Source of the DNA: Jannaschia maritima
Lineage (GTDB): Bacteria > Pseudomonadota > Alphaproteobacteria > Rhodobacterales > Rhodobacteraceae
NCBI RefSeq assembly: GCF_030973515.1
Contig: NZ_JARGZA010000001.1
Location: 62,001-126,000 of the forward strand
DNA length: 64,000 nt
Direction of reading: 5' to 3'
Part shown: in pieces, positions 45,430-54,125 of the stretch
Position numbering within the stretch: position 1 is the first letter of the stretch
Layout: each line of letters opens with the position of its first letter
Program-made: the position numbers and the translations under genes
The notes under the pieces: model-generated
Database searches by the model: none
Seen by the model: the letters and a program-made list of their open reading frames with translations, nothing else
What the model was told of the DNA's origin: nothing

Positions 45430-46680
45430 TTATGTGTCGGATCCTATGGTTTCCAGGATACGGGGGATCTTGGATTTCAGCTTGAAGAAGCCCGCCGTGG
45501 TCCAGGGCCAGGCGGCGGCGTCCCAGTCTCGCAACGGTCGCATCAGGGGGACGTCGATCGCGCGTTCGACGGCGTCCAGCCTGTCGCGCAGGTATCCCAC
45601 GGGCGCATAGGGGGCGACCACCTGCTCCAACGCATTCTCCGCGACCCAGGCCGCGATGGCGTCCACGTCGCCCGTAGGCCCGCGCATCGGGTACGTCTCG
45701 GACCATCGCGCGGCCGCGTCCTCCGCCAGCGCCGTCGTGAACTCGACGACGGCGCGCGACACCGCGAACGGGGACCGCGCATCCGGTGCGATCAAGACCG
45801 CGCCCGCCACGGGCTGCAGGCCGCGGTTGCGCAGATAGGCGGGGTGGAGGTCGTCCTCGTGCAGCAACAGGCCGGTGCGCAGGGTCCGGTCCCACGCGAC
45901 GTCGTCCGGCACGTCGACGGGCGCCCCGTGGGCCGGCACGTCGGGCGGCACGGGCTCGCCCCCCAATCGACGTCCCAAATCCTCCGGGTCGTACCGCCCG
46001 CCCGTGAACTTCGCGATGTTCGACGCCCGCGCGCGATAGGTCTTGCCGATCGTATGCCGTCCGCCGACCCAACGCCAGGACAGGGTGTTCGACGCCGGGT
46101 CCCCGTCCAGCAGATGGCGCAGGAAGAAGTCCGCCCCCAGCACCCAAGGCAGCTCCAACGTGTGCATCCAAACGGAGGCGAACCACATCCGCGCATGGTT
46201 GTGCATGTACCCCGTCTCGACCACCTCCCGCGCCCAGGCGTCGAAGGGCGCGATCCCCGTCCGCCCGTGGCAGGCATCCTCGAACGCTCGCCGCAGGCCC
46301 GCCTCCGTGGCGAGGCGGTTCCGCGCCTGCTTCAACTCCGCCTGGTATTGCAGCCAGATCGATGGCCGCCGTTCCAGCCAGCCCTTGAAATAGGTCCGCC
46401 AGCACACCTCCTGGATGAACTTTTCCGCGCTCGACGGGGCGTATCGTTCCAGCACGGCGGCGCAGACCTCGGCCTCCGTCACAGCGCGATGGCGCAGCCA
46501 GGGCGACAGGACGCTGACATGGGGGTGCCCCGGCAGGTCATGGTTGCGCTTCGCCGCGTAATCGCGTCCGGCCCGCGGCACGAACGCTGCCAGCCGGTCC
46601 AGGCCCGCCTGACGGGTCGCGGGGAAGTCGCGGGGCGCAGCGCCGGGATCCGCGCGCAGGTCGTCGGGAATGTCCTTCAT
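45430..46680 (-). CDS. Photolyase/cryptochrome-like FAD protein with apparently permuted domain order
   Basis: 416 residues. About residues 18-240 match the FAD-binding catalytic domain of photolyases: RAGRDYAAKRNHDLP, HVSVLSPWLRHR, FIQEVCWRTYFKGWLERRP, GYMHNHARMWFASVWMH and GDPASNTLSWRW, then KTYRARASNIAKFTGGRYDP. The usual N-terminal Rossmann domain is absent before it. Instead about 255-405 looks like that domain placed after it: TGLLLHEDDLHPAYL, GAVLIAPDARSP, then ENALEQVVAPYAPVGYLRDRL. The ATG at 46680 has a pyrimidine-rich leader with no ribosome site. It lies 50 bases downstream of the LOV kinase on the same strand. Function could be DNA repair or light sensing. Confidence 0.72.
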   Translation of the reverse strand: MKDIPDDLRADPGAAPRDFPATRQAGLDRLAAFVPRAGRDYAAKRNHDLPGHPHVSVLSPWLRHRAVTEAEVCAAVLERYAPSSAEKFIQEVCWRTYFKGWLERRPSIWLQYQAELKQARNRLATEAGLRRAFEDACHGRTGIAPFDAWAREVVETGYMHNHARMWFASVWMHTLELPWVLGADFFLRHLLDGDPASNTLSWRWVGGRHTIGKTYRARASNIAKFTGGRYDPEDLGRRLGGEPVPPDVPAHGAPVDVPDDVAWDRTLRTGLLLHEDDLHPAYLRNRGLQPVAGAVLIAPDARSPFAVSRAVVEFTTALAEDAAARWSETYPMRGPTGDVDAIAAWVAENALEQVVAPYAPVGYLRDRLDAVERAIDVPLMRPLRDWDAAAWPWTTAGFFKLKSKIPRILETIGSDT

Positions 46681-46730
46681 GTGGGGGAGGGTAGGGCATG
46701 AGCGCGGACGGGCGAGGGCACGGCCCGCCG

Positions 46731-47798
46731 TCAGGAGGCCGGCATCCGCAACGTCGCGCGCATACCTTCCGCGGCCCAATCCTGGCGCAGGTCCGCCCGG
46801 ATGGATCGAAGGACGCCCGTGGTGATCCGCGACCCCGTTCCGCTGCGCGACGGCCGGACGACGGCAGGCCCGCCCCGTTCGGTCCAGCGCAGGACGATGG
46901 TGTCGTCCTCCTGCGTCCATTCGACCGACACCGACCCCGCCGGCAGGCTGAACGCGCCGTACTTCAGCGCGTTCGTCGCCAGCTCGTGCAGGATCAGCCC
47001 GATCGGCGTCACCGCCTCGCGCGGGATGCCCACCAACTCGCCGCTCAGCACGATGCGCTTCGAATTGGCCGTCCGGTACGGTTCCAAGATGGTCGAGACC
47101 AGTTCGTGCAGGTCCGACCGCTCCCCCCGGTCGCGGCCTTCCGCGATCGAGATGCGGTGCGCCCGGTCGAGCGAGCGCAGCCGCCCCTCCATCTTCTCCA
47201 CCACCGTCGCGACGTCTGTCTCGTTGCGCGCGGTCGCGCGCAGGATCGATCCGATCACCGCGAACAGGTTGCCGGTCCGATGCTGCAACTCGTCGGCGAC
47301 CTGGACTTGCAGGGCGGAGCGCTCGCGCTCGTGCACGACGTCGGTGATGTCCCACTGCGATCCATAATAGTGGGTCAGCGCGCCGCCCTCGTCAAAGACC
47401 GGGCCGACATGCAGGGCGTTCCAGAACGTCGTACCGTCGCTGCGGTAGTTCAGGATCTCCACGACCCGGACCTCACGCGCGGCGATCGCGTCGCGGATCG
47501 CGTCCACGGCCTCGGATGCCGTGTCGGGACCTTGCAGGAACCGACAGTTCCGACCGATCACCTGACCCAGATCGTACCCCGTCAACTCGACGAAGGCACG
47601 GTTGGCATAGATGATGGGCGTGTCGTCCTGGAACGGATCCGTCAGGGTGATCGCCATGCGCGTCTGCTGCAACGATTGCTCGTACAAGGTCGCCGGATCG
47701 ATCCCCAGGGCGCGGATGCGATCGTTGTCGCTGCTGTCGTAGGCGGCCGGGTTCAGTTCCAAGCCTTCCTGGGGAGTACCCGTCCGAATGTCGGTCAT
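46731..47798 (-). CDS. LOV-domain blue-light histidine kinase (HWE/HisKA_2 type)
   Basis: 355 residues. A LOV photosensor occupies about 40-155: GRNCRFLQG with the flavin-reactive C85, two FMN-contacting Asn positions (NYRSDGTTFWN) and the Gln-type YYGSQWDIT. A kinase follows, with phospho-acceptor H173 in ELQHRTGN and an HWE-like ATPase with LILHELATNALKYGAFS. The ATG at 47798 follows AAGGA; a GTG at 47810 is less likely. No response regulator is adjacent, as usual for this kinase class, which often feeds the general stress response. Upstream of the permuted photolyase-like gene. Confidence 0.9.
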   Translation of the reverse strand: MTDIRTGTPQEGLELNPAAYDSSDNDRIRALGIDPATLYEQSLQQTRMAITLTDPFQDDTPIIYANRAFVELTGYDLGQVIGRNCRFLQGPDTASEAVDAIRDAIAAREVRVVEILNYRSDGTTFWNALHVGPVFDEGGALTHYYGSQWDITDVVHERERSALQVQVADELQHRTGNLFAVIGSILRATARNETDVATVVEKMEGRLRSLDRAHRISIAEGRDRGERSDLHELVSTILEPYRTANSKRIVLSGELVGIPREAVTPIGLILHELATNALKYGAFSLPAGSVSVEWTQEDDTIVLRWTERGGPAVVRPSRSGTGSRITTGVLRSIRADLRQDWAAEGMRATLRMPAS

Positions 47799-48128
47799 GT
47801 CGTCCTTCACGATCGCTCCGCCCCGGTTCGCTCCGGCGCGTCCAAGACCCGCCCCCCTGTCCGACCCCCACCGGCGCAGGCCTGCGCGAACTCATGCCCG
47901 CGCGCCATTCCGGATCCTATGCAATGGCGTTGCACGGGTCCAGCAGGATGGTCCCGCCGGATCAGCGGCATCGGGACGCCCCGGTGAACCGCATCGGCGC
48001 CCGCCCGCCCGATGGGCATGCCGCGGGCGGGGGGCACTTGAATGCATACCTGCCCCTCCCACCTGTTCCGACAGACGACCGGGGCCGTGCGACATGCGCG
48101 GCAGGCGTTCACCGGGGCCGCGTCCATC
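47799..48128. other. 330-base divergent intergenic region between the LOV kinase and the Ca2+/Na+ antiporter
   Basis: It must hold promoters for both directions but has no strong -35/-10 pair. The only symmetrical element is TGCAA-N5-TTGCA at 47920-47934, 122 bases upstream of the kinase start, short enough to be chance. No ORF or RNA is evident. Confidence 0.4.
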
Positions 48129-49058
48129 ATGGTCGTCCTTCAACTGCTCCTGGGGTTTGCCCTGCTCGTCGCGGGGGGCGAGGCGCTGGTCCGCGGCGCC
48201 GTGGGCCTGGCCGAACGCCTCCGCGTGTCGCCATTGGTTATCGGGCTCACGATCGTGGGCTTCGGAACCTCCGCGCCGGAACTCGTGACCAGCCTCCAGG
48301 CCGCGCTCGCGGGTGCCCCCGGCATCGCCGTGGGCAACGTGGTCGGGTCGAACATCGCGAACGTCGCGCTGATTCTGGGTCTGACGGCGCTCATCGCCCC
48401 CCTCGCCGTCGCCCGCGCGGGCTTCGCACGCGACGGCCTTGCTCTGGCGCTCGCGACCGGGGCCTGCGTGGCGGTCGTTTTGGGTGGCGCGTTGAATCGC
48501 TGGATGGGCGCGCTCCTGGTGGCGGGGCTCGCGGCCTATGTCGCGGTCGCCTACCGCGCCGAACGGGACACGGCCCCGGCGGAGGAAGGGCCGACCACGC
48601 CCGCCGTCCGTCCGTGGCGCGCCGCCGCCCTGACGGCTGCCGGGATCGCCACCGTGATCCTCGGCGCGCGCGTGGCGGTCGATGCCGCGATCGAGCTGGC
48701 CGCCCTCTGGGGCCTGTCCCAGGCGGTGGTGGGGTTGACCGTGGTGGCCGTGGGCACGTCGCTGCCCGAATTGGTGACGTCGGTGGTGGCCGCGTCGCGG
48801 CGCCAGCCCGGCTTGGCCTTCGGCAACGTCGTCGGGTCGAACATCTGCAATGTCGGGGGCATCCTTGGCCTCACCGCCCTGATCGCGCCGATCGACGTGC
48901 CCGACCGCATCGCCACCCTGGACGTCTGGGTGATGGCCGGGGTGGCGGCGGGTCTGATCGCGCTGGTGATCTCGCGCCAGCGGATCGGCCGGATCGCGGG
49001 CGGACTATTCCTGGCGGGTTATGCCGCCTACACCGCCTGGCTCGTCGCCGGCACATGA
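48129..49058 (+). CDS. Calcium/sodium antiporter (CaCA family, YrbG-like)
   Basis: 309 residues with about ten helices in two homologous halves. Each half has the alpha-repeat ion motif: GFGTSAPELVTSLQAA with GNVVGSNIANV, and AVGTSLPELVTSVVAA with GNVVGSNICNV. It exchanges Ca2+ for Na+ or H+ across the inner membrane. The ATG at 48129 (MVVLQLLLGF) is chosen because the first helix begins there; the frame opens earlier at 48042. Confidence 0.93.
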   Translation: MVVLQLLLGFALLVAGGEALVRGAVGLAERLRVSPLVIGLTIVGFGTSAPELVTSLQAALAGAPGIAVGNVVGSNIANVALILGLTALIAPLAVARAGFARDGLALALATGACVAVVLGGALNRWMGALLVAGLAAYVAVAYRAERDTAPAEEGPTTPAVRPWRAAALTAAGIATVILGARVAVDAAIELAALWGLSQAVVGLTVVAVGTSLPELVTSVVAASRRQPGLAFGNVVGSNICNVGGILGLTALIAPIDVPDRIATLDVWVMAGVAAGLIALVISRQRIGRIAGGLFLAGYAAYTAWLVAGT

Positions 49059-49074
49059 TCGATCGGAGCGTACG

Positions 49075-49503
49075 ATGACCCGACCCCCGTTCCCCATACT
49101 GGTCCTGGCGATGCTGCTGCCGGGACCCGCCGCCGCGCAGGGCGAGATGAAGCGGCTGGGCGATTGCGCCGCCTGCGTGATCGAGAACGCACGCCATGCG
49201 GGCGCGCAGCTCACCGCGGTCGATCTGACACGCGGGACGTTGCGCGACGTGGACCTGACGGGCGCGAACCTGTCGCTGGCGCGCCTGGACGGGGCGGTGC
49301 TGGAACGCGTCCGCCTGGACGGCGCGGATCTCGGCGGCGCCAGCCTGGTGGGCGCCCGCCTGGTGGACGTGACCCTGACCGGGGCGGACCTGTCGGGCGC
49401 GGTGCTGGAAGGGGCCGTCCTGACCCGCACCGACCTGGAAGGCGCACACACCTGCAACACGCAGATGCCAGACGACACCATGGCCAACGGGGGCTGCCGC
49501 TGA
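49075..49503 (+). CDS. Secreted pentapeptide-repeat protein
   Basis: 142 residues with a signal peptide (about 1-22, ending PAAAQ). From residue 50 to 125 it carries successive A(D/N)LXX pentapeptides (LTGANLSLARLDGAVL, LDGADLGGASLVGARL, LTGADLSGAVLEGAVL) that would form a right-handed beta-helix. Four cysteines, two near the N-terminus (DCAACV) and two near the C-terminus, may crosslink the ends in the periplasm. GGAG precedes the ATG. Function unknown; starts 16 bases after the antiporter. Confidence 0.82.
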   Translation: MTRPPFPILVLAMLLPGPAAAQGEMKRLGDCAACVIENARHAGAQLTAVDLTRGTLRDVDLTGANLSLARLDGAVLERVRLDGADLGGASLVGARLVDVTLTGADLSGAVLEGAVLTRTDLEGAHTCNTQMPDDTMANGGCR

Positions 49504-49544
49504 TCGGTCGCGGCGGGGGCGGCACGGACGCCGCCCCGTGACCG

Positions 49545-50807
49545 TCAGGCGCTGACGGTCTCGCCCGCCTTCTCGGCGTGGATCAGCAGGGGCTTCACCT
49601 CGCGGCGGACGGCGTCCTCGTTCACGACGACCTCCTCCACGGTGTCCATCCCGGGCAGGTCGAACATCGTGTCGAGCAGGATGTCCTCCATGATCGATCG
49701 CAGGCCGCGGGCGCCGGTCTTGCGCTCGATGGCGCGCGCCGCGATGGCCGTCAGCGCGTCGTCCGTGAAGGTCAGCGTCACGCTCTCCAACTCGAACAGA
49801 CGCTGGTACTGCTTGACCAGGGCGTTCTTCGGCTCCGTCAGGATCGTGACCAGCGCGTCGGCGTCCAGATCCTCCAGCGTCGCGATGACGGGCAGGCGGC
49901 CGACGAATTCGGGGATCAGGCCGAACTTCAAGAGATCCTCGGGCTCCAGCTCCTTGAACTGCTCGCCCACGCCCTTCTCGTCGGGCGCCTTCACGTCGGC
50001 GCCGAAGCCCATGGAGGAGCCCTTGCCCCGCTGCGCGATGATCTTGTCCAGGCCCGCGAACGCCCCGCCGCACACGAACAGGATGTTCGTCGTGTCGACC
50101 TGCAGGAACTCCTGCTGGGGATGCTTGCGCCCGCCCTGCGGCGGCACGGAGGCGACGGTCCCCTCCATGATCTTCAACAGCGCCTGCTGCACGCCTTCGC
50201 CCGACACGTCGCGGGTGATCGACGGGTTGTCCGACTTGCGCGTGATCTTGTCGACCTCGTCGATGTAGACGATGCCCCGCTGGGCGCGCTCGACGTTGTA
50301 TTCCGACGCCTGCAACAGCTTCAGGATGATGTTCTCGACGTCCTCGCCCACGTAACCAGCTTCGGTCAGCGTGGTCGCGTCCGCCATCGTGAACGGCACG
50401 TCCAGGATCCGCGCCAGCGTCTGCGCCAACAGGGTCTTGCCGCAGCCCGTGGGGCCGATCAGCATGATGTTGGACTTCGCCAGCTCGATGTCGGACTTCC
50501 CCGCATGGTCCAGGCGCTTGTAATGGTTGTGGACCGCCACGGACAGCACGCGCTTGGCGTGGGCCTGCCCGATCACGTAATCGTCCAGCACGCGGCAGAT
50601 CTCGCGCGGGGTGGGGGTGCCGTCCGCCGCCTTCAGGCCGGCGGCCTTCGTTTCCTCGCGGATGATGTCCATGCACAATTCGACGCATTCGTCGCAGATG
50701 AACACGGTGGGTCCCGCGATCAGCTTGCGCACCTCGTGCTGCGACTTGCCGCAGAAGCTGCAATACAGGGTGTTCTTCGCGTCCCCGCCCTCGTTCTGAT
50801 TGGCCAT
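49545..50807 (-). CDS. clpX: ATP-dependent Clp protease ATP-binding subunit ClpX
   Basis: 420 residues. The N-terminal zinc-binding domain uses CSFC and CDEC. The AAA+ module has Walker A GPTGCGKT, Walker [11 protein letters not shown], the pore loop GYVGEDVEN and the RKH loop QGGRKHPQQ. It unfolds tagged substrates for ClpP. In alphaproteobacteria ClpXP also degrades CtrA. AGGAGG lies at ideal distance before the ATG at 50807. It follows clpP with a 244-base gap. Confidence 0.97.
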   Translation of the reverse strand: MANQNEGGDAKNTLYCSFCGKSQHEVRKLIAGPTVFICDECVELCMDIIREETKAAGLKAADGTPTPREICRVLDDYVIGQAHAKRVLSVAVHNHYKRLDHAGKSDIELAKSNIMLIGPTGCGKTLLAQTLARILDVPFTMADATTLTEAGYVGEDVENIILKLLQASEYNVERAQRGIVYIDEVDKITRKSDNPSITRDVSGEGVQQALLKIMEGTVASVPPQGGRKHPQQEFLQVDTTNILFVCGGAFAGLDKIIAQRGKGSSMGFGADVKAPDEKGVGEQFKELEPEDLLKFGLIPEFVGRLPVIATLEDLDADALVTILTEPKNALVKQYQRLFELESVTLTFTDDALTAIAARAIERKTGARGLRSIMEDILLDTMFDLPGMDTVEEVVVNEDAVRREVKPLLIHAEKAGETVSA

Positions 50808-51014
50808 GTCCGTGCCTCCTGCCTGCATCCCGCGCGCCGCATGTGCCGCGGGGGGCGGGGTTCCGGGGGCCCGCCCATGCATCCGTGTCGCCGTCTGTCC
50901 TGGCCGGAAGCCTATGGCCTCGCCAGGACAGGCACAATGCCGAAACCGCGCCGGTGAATCATGTGTCGCGGACCGGGCCGCCGCGCGCGCGCGCCAACGC
51001 CGCCGGGACCGGCA

Positions 51015-51043
51015 GGGGCGCGCGCGGACCCGCCGCGCGCCCC
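51015..51043 (-). terminator. GC-rich hairpin just downstream of clpP
   Basis: GGGGCGCGCG and CGCGCGCCCC form a 10-bp stem within 40 bases of the clpP stop codon. There is no T-run, so it would act as a processing or attenuation hairpin between clpP and clpX rather than a full terminator. The rest of the 50808-51051 gap is featureless GC-rich sequence. Confidence 0.4.
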
Positions 51044-51051
51044 CCCGCGGG

Positions 51052-51693
51052 TCACTTCGCCGCGTTCGCGGCCTTCGCGGCCTCCTCCCGGCTTTCGACG
51101 ATCTCGTCGATATGGCCCCAGTCCTTCGCCTCCTCCGGCGTCATCCACTTGTCGCGGTCCAGGGCCTTCTGCACGACCTCGAAGTCCTGACCCGTGTGCT
51201 TGACGTACAGCTTGTACAGCCGCTCGCGGTTGCGCTCGATGTTGCGGGCGGAGATCAGGATGTCCTCCGCCGTGCCCTGGAACCCGGCGGACGGCTGGTG
51301 GACCATGAACTCGCTGTTGGGCAGGCTGAACCGCATCCCCTTCTCGCCGGCCATCGACAGGACCGACCCCATCGACGCGGCCAGGCCGCAGACCAGCGTG
51401 GACACCTTCGGCTTGATGTACTGCATCGTGTCGTAGATCGACAGGCCCGCGGACACCGATCCGCCGGGGCTGTTGATGTACATCGCGATCTCCTTGTCGG
51501 GGTTCTCCGCCTCCAGGTGCAGAAGCTGGGCCACGACCAGCTGGCTCATGCCGTCGTGGACGGGGCCGTTCACGAAGATGATCCGCTCCTTCAAAAGACG
51601 GCTGAAGATGTCGTAGGCCCGCTCCCCGCGGGAGGTCTGCTCGACCACCATGGGGACGAGGTTCATCTGATAGGTCTCGACTGGGTCGCGCAT
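51052..51693 (-). CDS. clpP: ATP-dependent Clp protease proteolytic subunit
   Basis: 213-residue serine protease. The catalytic Ser is in [11 protein letters not shown], His in [10 protein letters not shown] and Asp in [35 protein letters not shown] and [21 protein letters not shown] are ClpP signatures. It forms the tetradecameric chamber used by ClpX and ClpA. The trigger factor gene that often precedes clpP is not present; a lower-GC island lies upstream instead. Confidence 0.97.
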   Translation of the reverse strand: MRDPVETYQMNLVPMVVEQTSRGERAYDIFSRLLKERIIFVNGPVHDGMSQLVVAQLLHLEAENPDKEIAMYINSPGGSVSAGLSIYDTMQYIKPKVSTLVCGLAASMGSVLSMAGEKGMRFSLPNSEFMVHQPSAGFQGTAEDILISARNIERNRERLYKLYVKHTGQDFEVVQKALDRDKWMTPEEAKDWGHIDEIVESREEAAKAANAAK

Positions 51694-52077
51694 GTCCTGT
51701 CCCTCTCGCCTGACGACCGCGCGCGCCGCGACCGTCGTGGAGGTGGCAGAGTAGGGTCCCCGCCGGGGGGGTTCAAGGCGGGGCAGGGTCCCGCGGTGAC
51801 GCCGCGAACGAGGTATCGGAGGCGTAGTGTCGAAGGGTTAATGGCGCGGTTCGATCTGCAAGATGCCACGAAGGTCTAGAAGCGGCGACGTAAGAACTGC
51901 GGGACGGGTCCGGAGTCAGTCATGGGCGACCATTATTGGGGAGGCTGCAAAGGTCTCGAGGGGAGGAAAGCGAACTTTCGCTGCAGGTGCAAAACAGGTT
52001 CCTGAGTCCCCGTAATAGGAGTGTCCGCAACCGGTCGGTTCTGCTTTGTTAACCGCGTGGATGCTCGCCATCGTCGC
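51694..52077. other. 384-base gap between clpP and the radical-SAM island
   Basis: The left half is normal GC-rich sequence and must contain the clpP promoter. From about 51840 the composition falls to that of the island. One hairpin, AGCGAA-CT-TTCGCT (51969-51982), is visible. No ORF, integrase remnant or copy of the tRNA-Val 3' end was found by eye. Confidence 0.4.
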
Positions 52078-52962
52078 TCAAAATGTATCCAGACTGGTCG
52101 AGGTCAGTTCGCTAACGTGATCGACTGTTCTTGGGCCAGGCAGTGCCACGATGCCGGCATCCTGCTCCCGCACCCATGCTAGTGCCGCGCCCGCAAGCGA
52201 CGTACCGTTCTCTTGTGCCAGAGCTTCAATCTGATCACGCGCCTTGGAGAACTCCGGCGCTTCATCTGTTGCGGCCGATCTCTGGCGGTAGTCGTCATCG
52301 GCGTAGATGCGCCTCGGCCTAACCACTGCGCCGCGTGCTAGTGGCGAGTACGCGAGGAAGGCCATGCCGCGTTCGGTAAATGATGTTGGCGCTTCATCGA
52401 CGTCCAAATCGTCGGATAGCGGGGAGAATGCGTTCTGCACACATGCAATGGCAACGTTTCGCGCGACCTCCCCGGCTCGCGACGCCCCCGATCTAGATAA
52501 GCCGAAGCGATCGACCTTTCCCTCCGCTATCAAGAGCTTAATCATTCCCGCCACTTCCGCATCGTCGACTTGGGGGTCGGGTCGGTGCTGGAAGAGGAGA
52601 TCGATCCGTTCGCTGTTCAGACGACGCAGAGATGCATCCACGGAGACACGGATCGCATCCGGGCGGCTGTTAGGGCGAAGGGTGCCGTCGGTGCCGGCTT
52701 CCAGCCCGAATTTTGTTGCGATGAGGCAATGCTTGTGACCTGCAAGGGTACATCCCAAGAGACGCTCGTTCTCTCCATCGGTATAGAGTGGTGCCGTGTC
52801 GAAGAGACGAAATCCCATGTCCACGGCCGAATTGATTACGGCTCGAGCATCGCGCGGGTCGATTTTGCCGTAGAGCCCGGTCAGCGCCATGCATCCGATG
52901 CCTATCCGACCGGGACCGGCTAGATCTAAGGCATGGGCTGCGGCGTCCTTTGCCTGCGTCAT
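52078..52962 (-). CDS. Aldo/keto reductase (island operon, gene 4)
   Basis: 294 residues, TIM-barrel NADPH-dependent oxidoreductase. The catalytic tetrad is D55, Y60, K84 and H126 (FDTAPLYTDGENE, IATKFGL, LLFQHRPDP). It is last in a four-gene leftward operon, three bases after the P-loop gene. Substrate unknown. In context it may reduce an aldehyde or keto group on a modified nucleoside or small molecule (inference). Lower GC than the core genes. Confidence 0.85.
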   Translation of the reverse strand: MTQAKDAAAHALDLAGPGRIGIGCMALTGLYGKIDPRDARAVINSAVDMGFRLFDTAPLYTDGENERLLGCTLAGHKHCLIATKFGLEAGTDGTLRPNSRPDAIRVSVDASLRRLNSERIDLLFQHRPDPQVDDAEVAGMIKLLIAEGKVDRFGLSRSGASRAGEVARNVAIACVQNAFSPLSDDLDVDEAPTSFTERGMAFLAYSPLARGAVVRPRRIYADDDYRQRSAATDEAPEFSKARDQIEALAQENGTSLAGAALAWVREQDAGIVALPGPRTVDHVSELTSTSLDTF

Positions 52963-52965
52963 CTC

Positions 52966-53538
52966 TCACCGCCGCTCGAAGGCTGCCATCGTTAGTGCGA
53001 AAGCCTCAGCCGCCCTGTCATGCCGCAACACATGAGCTTCGGTGGCATACGTCTTCACGAGATCGATGATAGTTCGGTCGACTTCGCGGCGGTACTCTTC
53101 ATCCGTGTCGCGGCCAGAAGCAGTAGGAATGGTAGGATCCAAATGTGTCACGAAAAGCAGGTCGTAGTCGGGCAGCCACGACAGGCAGAGCGCCGTCAGA
53201 CGTTCCATGCGATCGGCCTGGACATGGCGGTCAGTGACGCGCAACGCCGCGATTAGATACCCCAGTGCGTCCAGGATCGGGCGATCGACCAGGATGATAT
53301 CGTGTTCTGGCGATGCGGCGGCTTCCGCTCGGATCGTCTCGCCCATCATCCAGGCCGTGCTCTCGAAGGTGTGGTGGCGCAGGATTGGGAGGCCGATCGA
53401 GCGAGCTACCCGGGCATCTGGATGGACGCGCGCAGCAGAGCAGCCGAGGACTTGAAACCGTGCTTCCAAAGCATCGAGGAACGTCGTCTTTCCTGTCGAA
53501 TGCGTACCGGCCACGCCGATTTTGAACGGTCGCCTCAT
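52966..53538 (-). CDS. P-loop ATPase / nucleoside-kinase-like protein (island operon, gene 3)
   Basis: 190 residues resembling the AAA_28/NadR-kinase group. Walker A GTHSTGKTT is at residues 11-19, with a DILVDRP-type acidic motif (IILVDRPILDALGY) near 82 and a two-residue DYDLLFVTHLDP switch near 128. Such proteins phosphorylate nucleosides or small metabolites. The ATG overlaps the exonuclease stop (ATGA), so translation is coupled. The overlap with the exonuclease gene suggests both act on the same nucleotide-type substrate (inference). Confidence 0.75.
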   Translation of the reverse strand: MRRPFKIGVAGTHSTGKTTFLDALEARFQVLGCSAARVHPDARVARSIGLPILRHHTFESTAWMMGETIRAEAAASPEHDIILVDRPILDALGYLIAALRVTDRHVQADRMERLTALCLSWLPDYDLLFVTHLDPTIPTASGRDTDEEYRREVDRTIIDLVKTYATEAHVLRHDRAAEAFALTMAAFERR

Positions 53539-54122
53539 AGAAGCCTGCCCTGCCTAACGTCCAGTACGTCAGCGGCGTTCAGTTCGGCCCTGCGTGCAGG
53601 TACCGCGATGGGCTCCATTAGGTGCTGGAACAACAACGCGCAGGCCGCGGCATCGTAGAGTGCGGAATGGCGAGACGCGCCATCCGACAGACACGCAGCC
53701 CCAACGTGCAGATCGTACGCATCAATCAATAGGGTCAGCCCATGATTGCGCGCCGGAGCGAGGCGCCGGGTCATGCGCAGGGTGTCATATGCGGCCGGCG
53801 GGTGCCATCCGGGAAAGGCACGTTGGAGAAGCCTGAGGTCCACCGACACGTTGTGCCCAAGAATGGGCCTGTCTGCGAGCGTCTCCATTACGTCCGAGCG
53901 TATCGCCTCGACAGGAGGTGCTTCGGCGACATCTGCATCTGTCAGGCGGTGGATGCGTGTGGCCTGCGGCGTGATGCATCGATCAGGTCGGACCCGCCAA
54001 TGCCGGACGCATCCTGTCGGCACGATGCCGCAAATCTCCACAAGCGCTAGATCGACGATCTCGGGCGGAGACGCCCCGCTGCCTTCGAGGTCGACCGCCC
54101 AAATGTATAGGCTTTCGTCCAT
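53535..54122 (-). CDS. DEDDh 3'-5' exonuclease (island operon, gene 2)
   Basis: 195 residues of the DnaQ/RNase T superfamily. The four acidic residues and the histidine are visible: D11 and E13 in AVDLEGSG, D95 in GHNVSVDLRLL, and H152 and D157 in RHSALYDAAA. It would degrade single-stranded DNA or RNA from 3' ends. No polymerase domain is attached. Begins three bases after the radical SAM stop and overlaps the P-loop gene by four. Confidence 0.85.
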   Translation of the reverse strand: MDESLYIWAVDLEGSGASPPEIVDLALVEICGIVPTGCVRHWRVRPDRCITPQATRIHRLTDADVAEAPPVEAIRSDVMETLADRPILGHNVSVDLRLLQRAFPGWHPPAAYDTLRMTRRLAPARNHGLTLLIDAYDLHVGAACLSDGASRHSALYDAAACALLFQHLMEPIAVPARRAELNAADVLDVRQGRLL

Positions 54123-54125
54123 GTA

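Noticed and set aside
47920-47934. TGCAA-N5-TTGCA upstream of the LOV kinase as an operator
   Set aside because: Five-base arms with a five-base centre are expected by chance in this length of sequence, and no second copy was found nearby.
51694-52077. An attachment-site copy of the tRNA-Val 3' end at the left edge of the island
   Set aside because: No stretch matching the T-arm and acceptor sequence was found by eye. Only short GGTTCAA-like matches occur.
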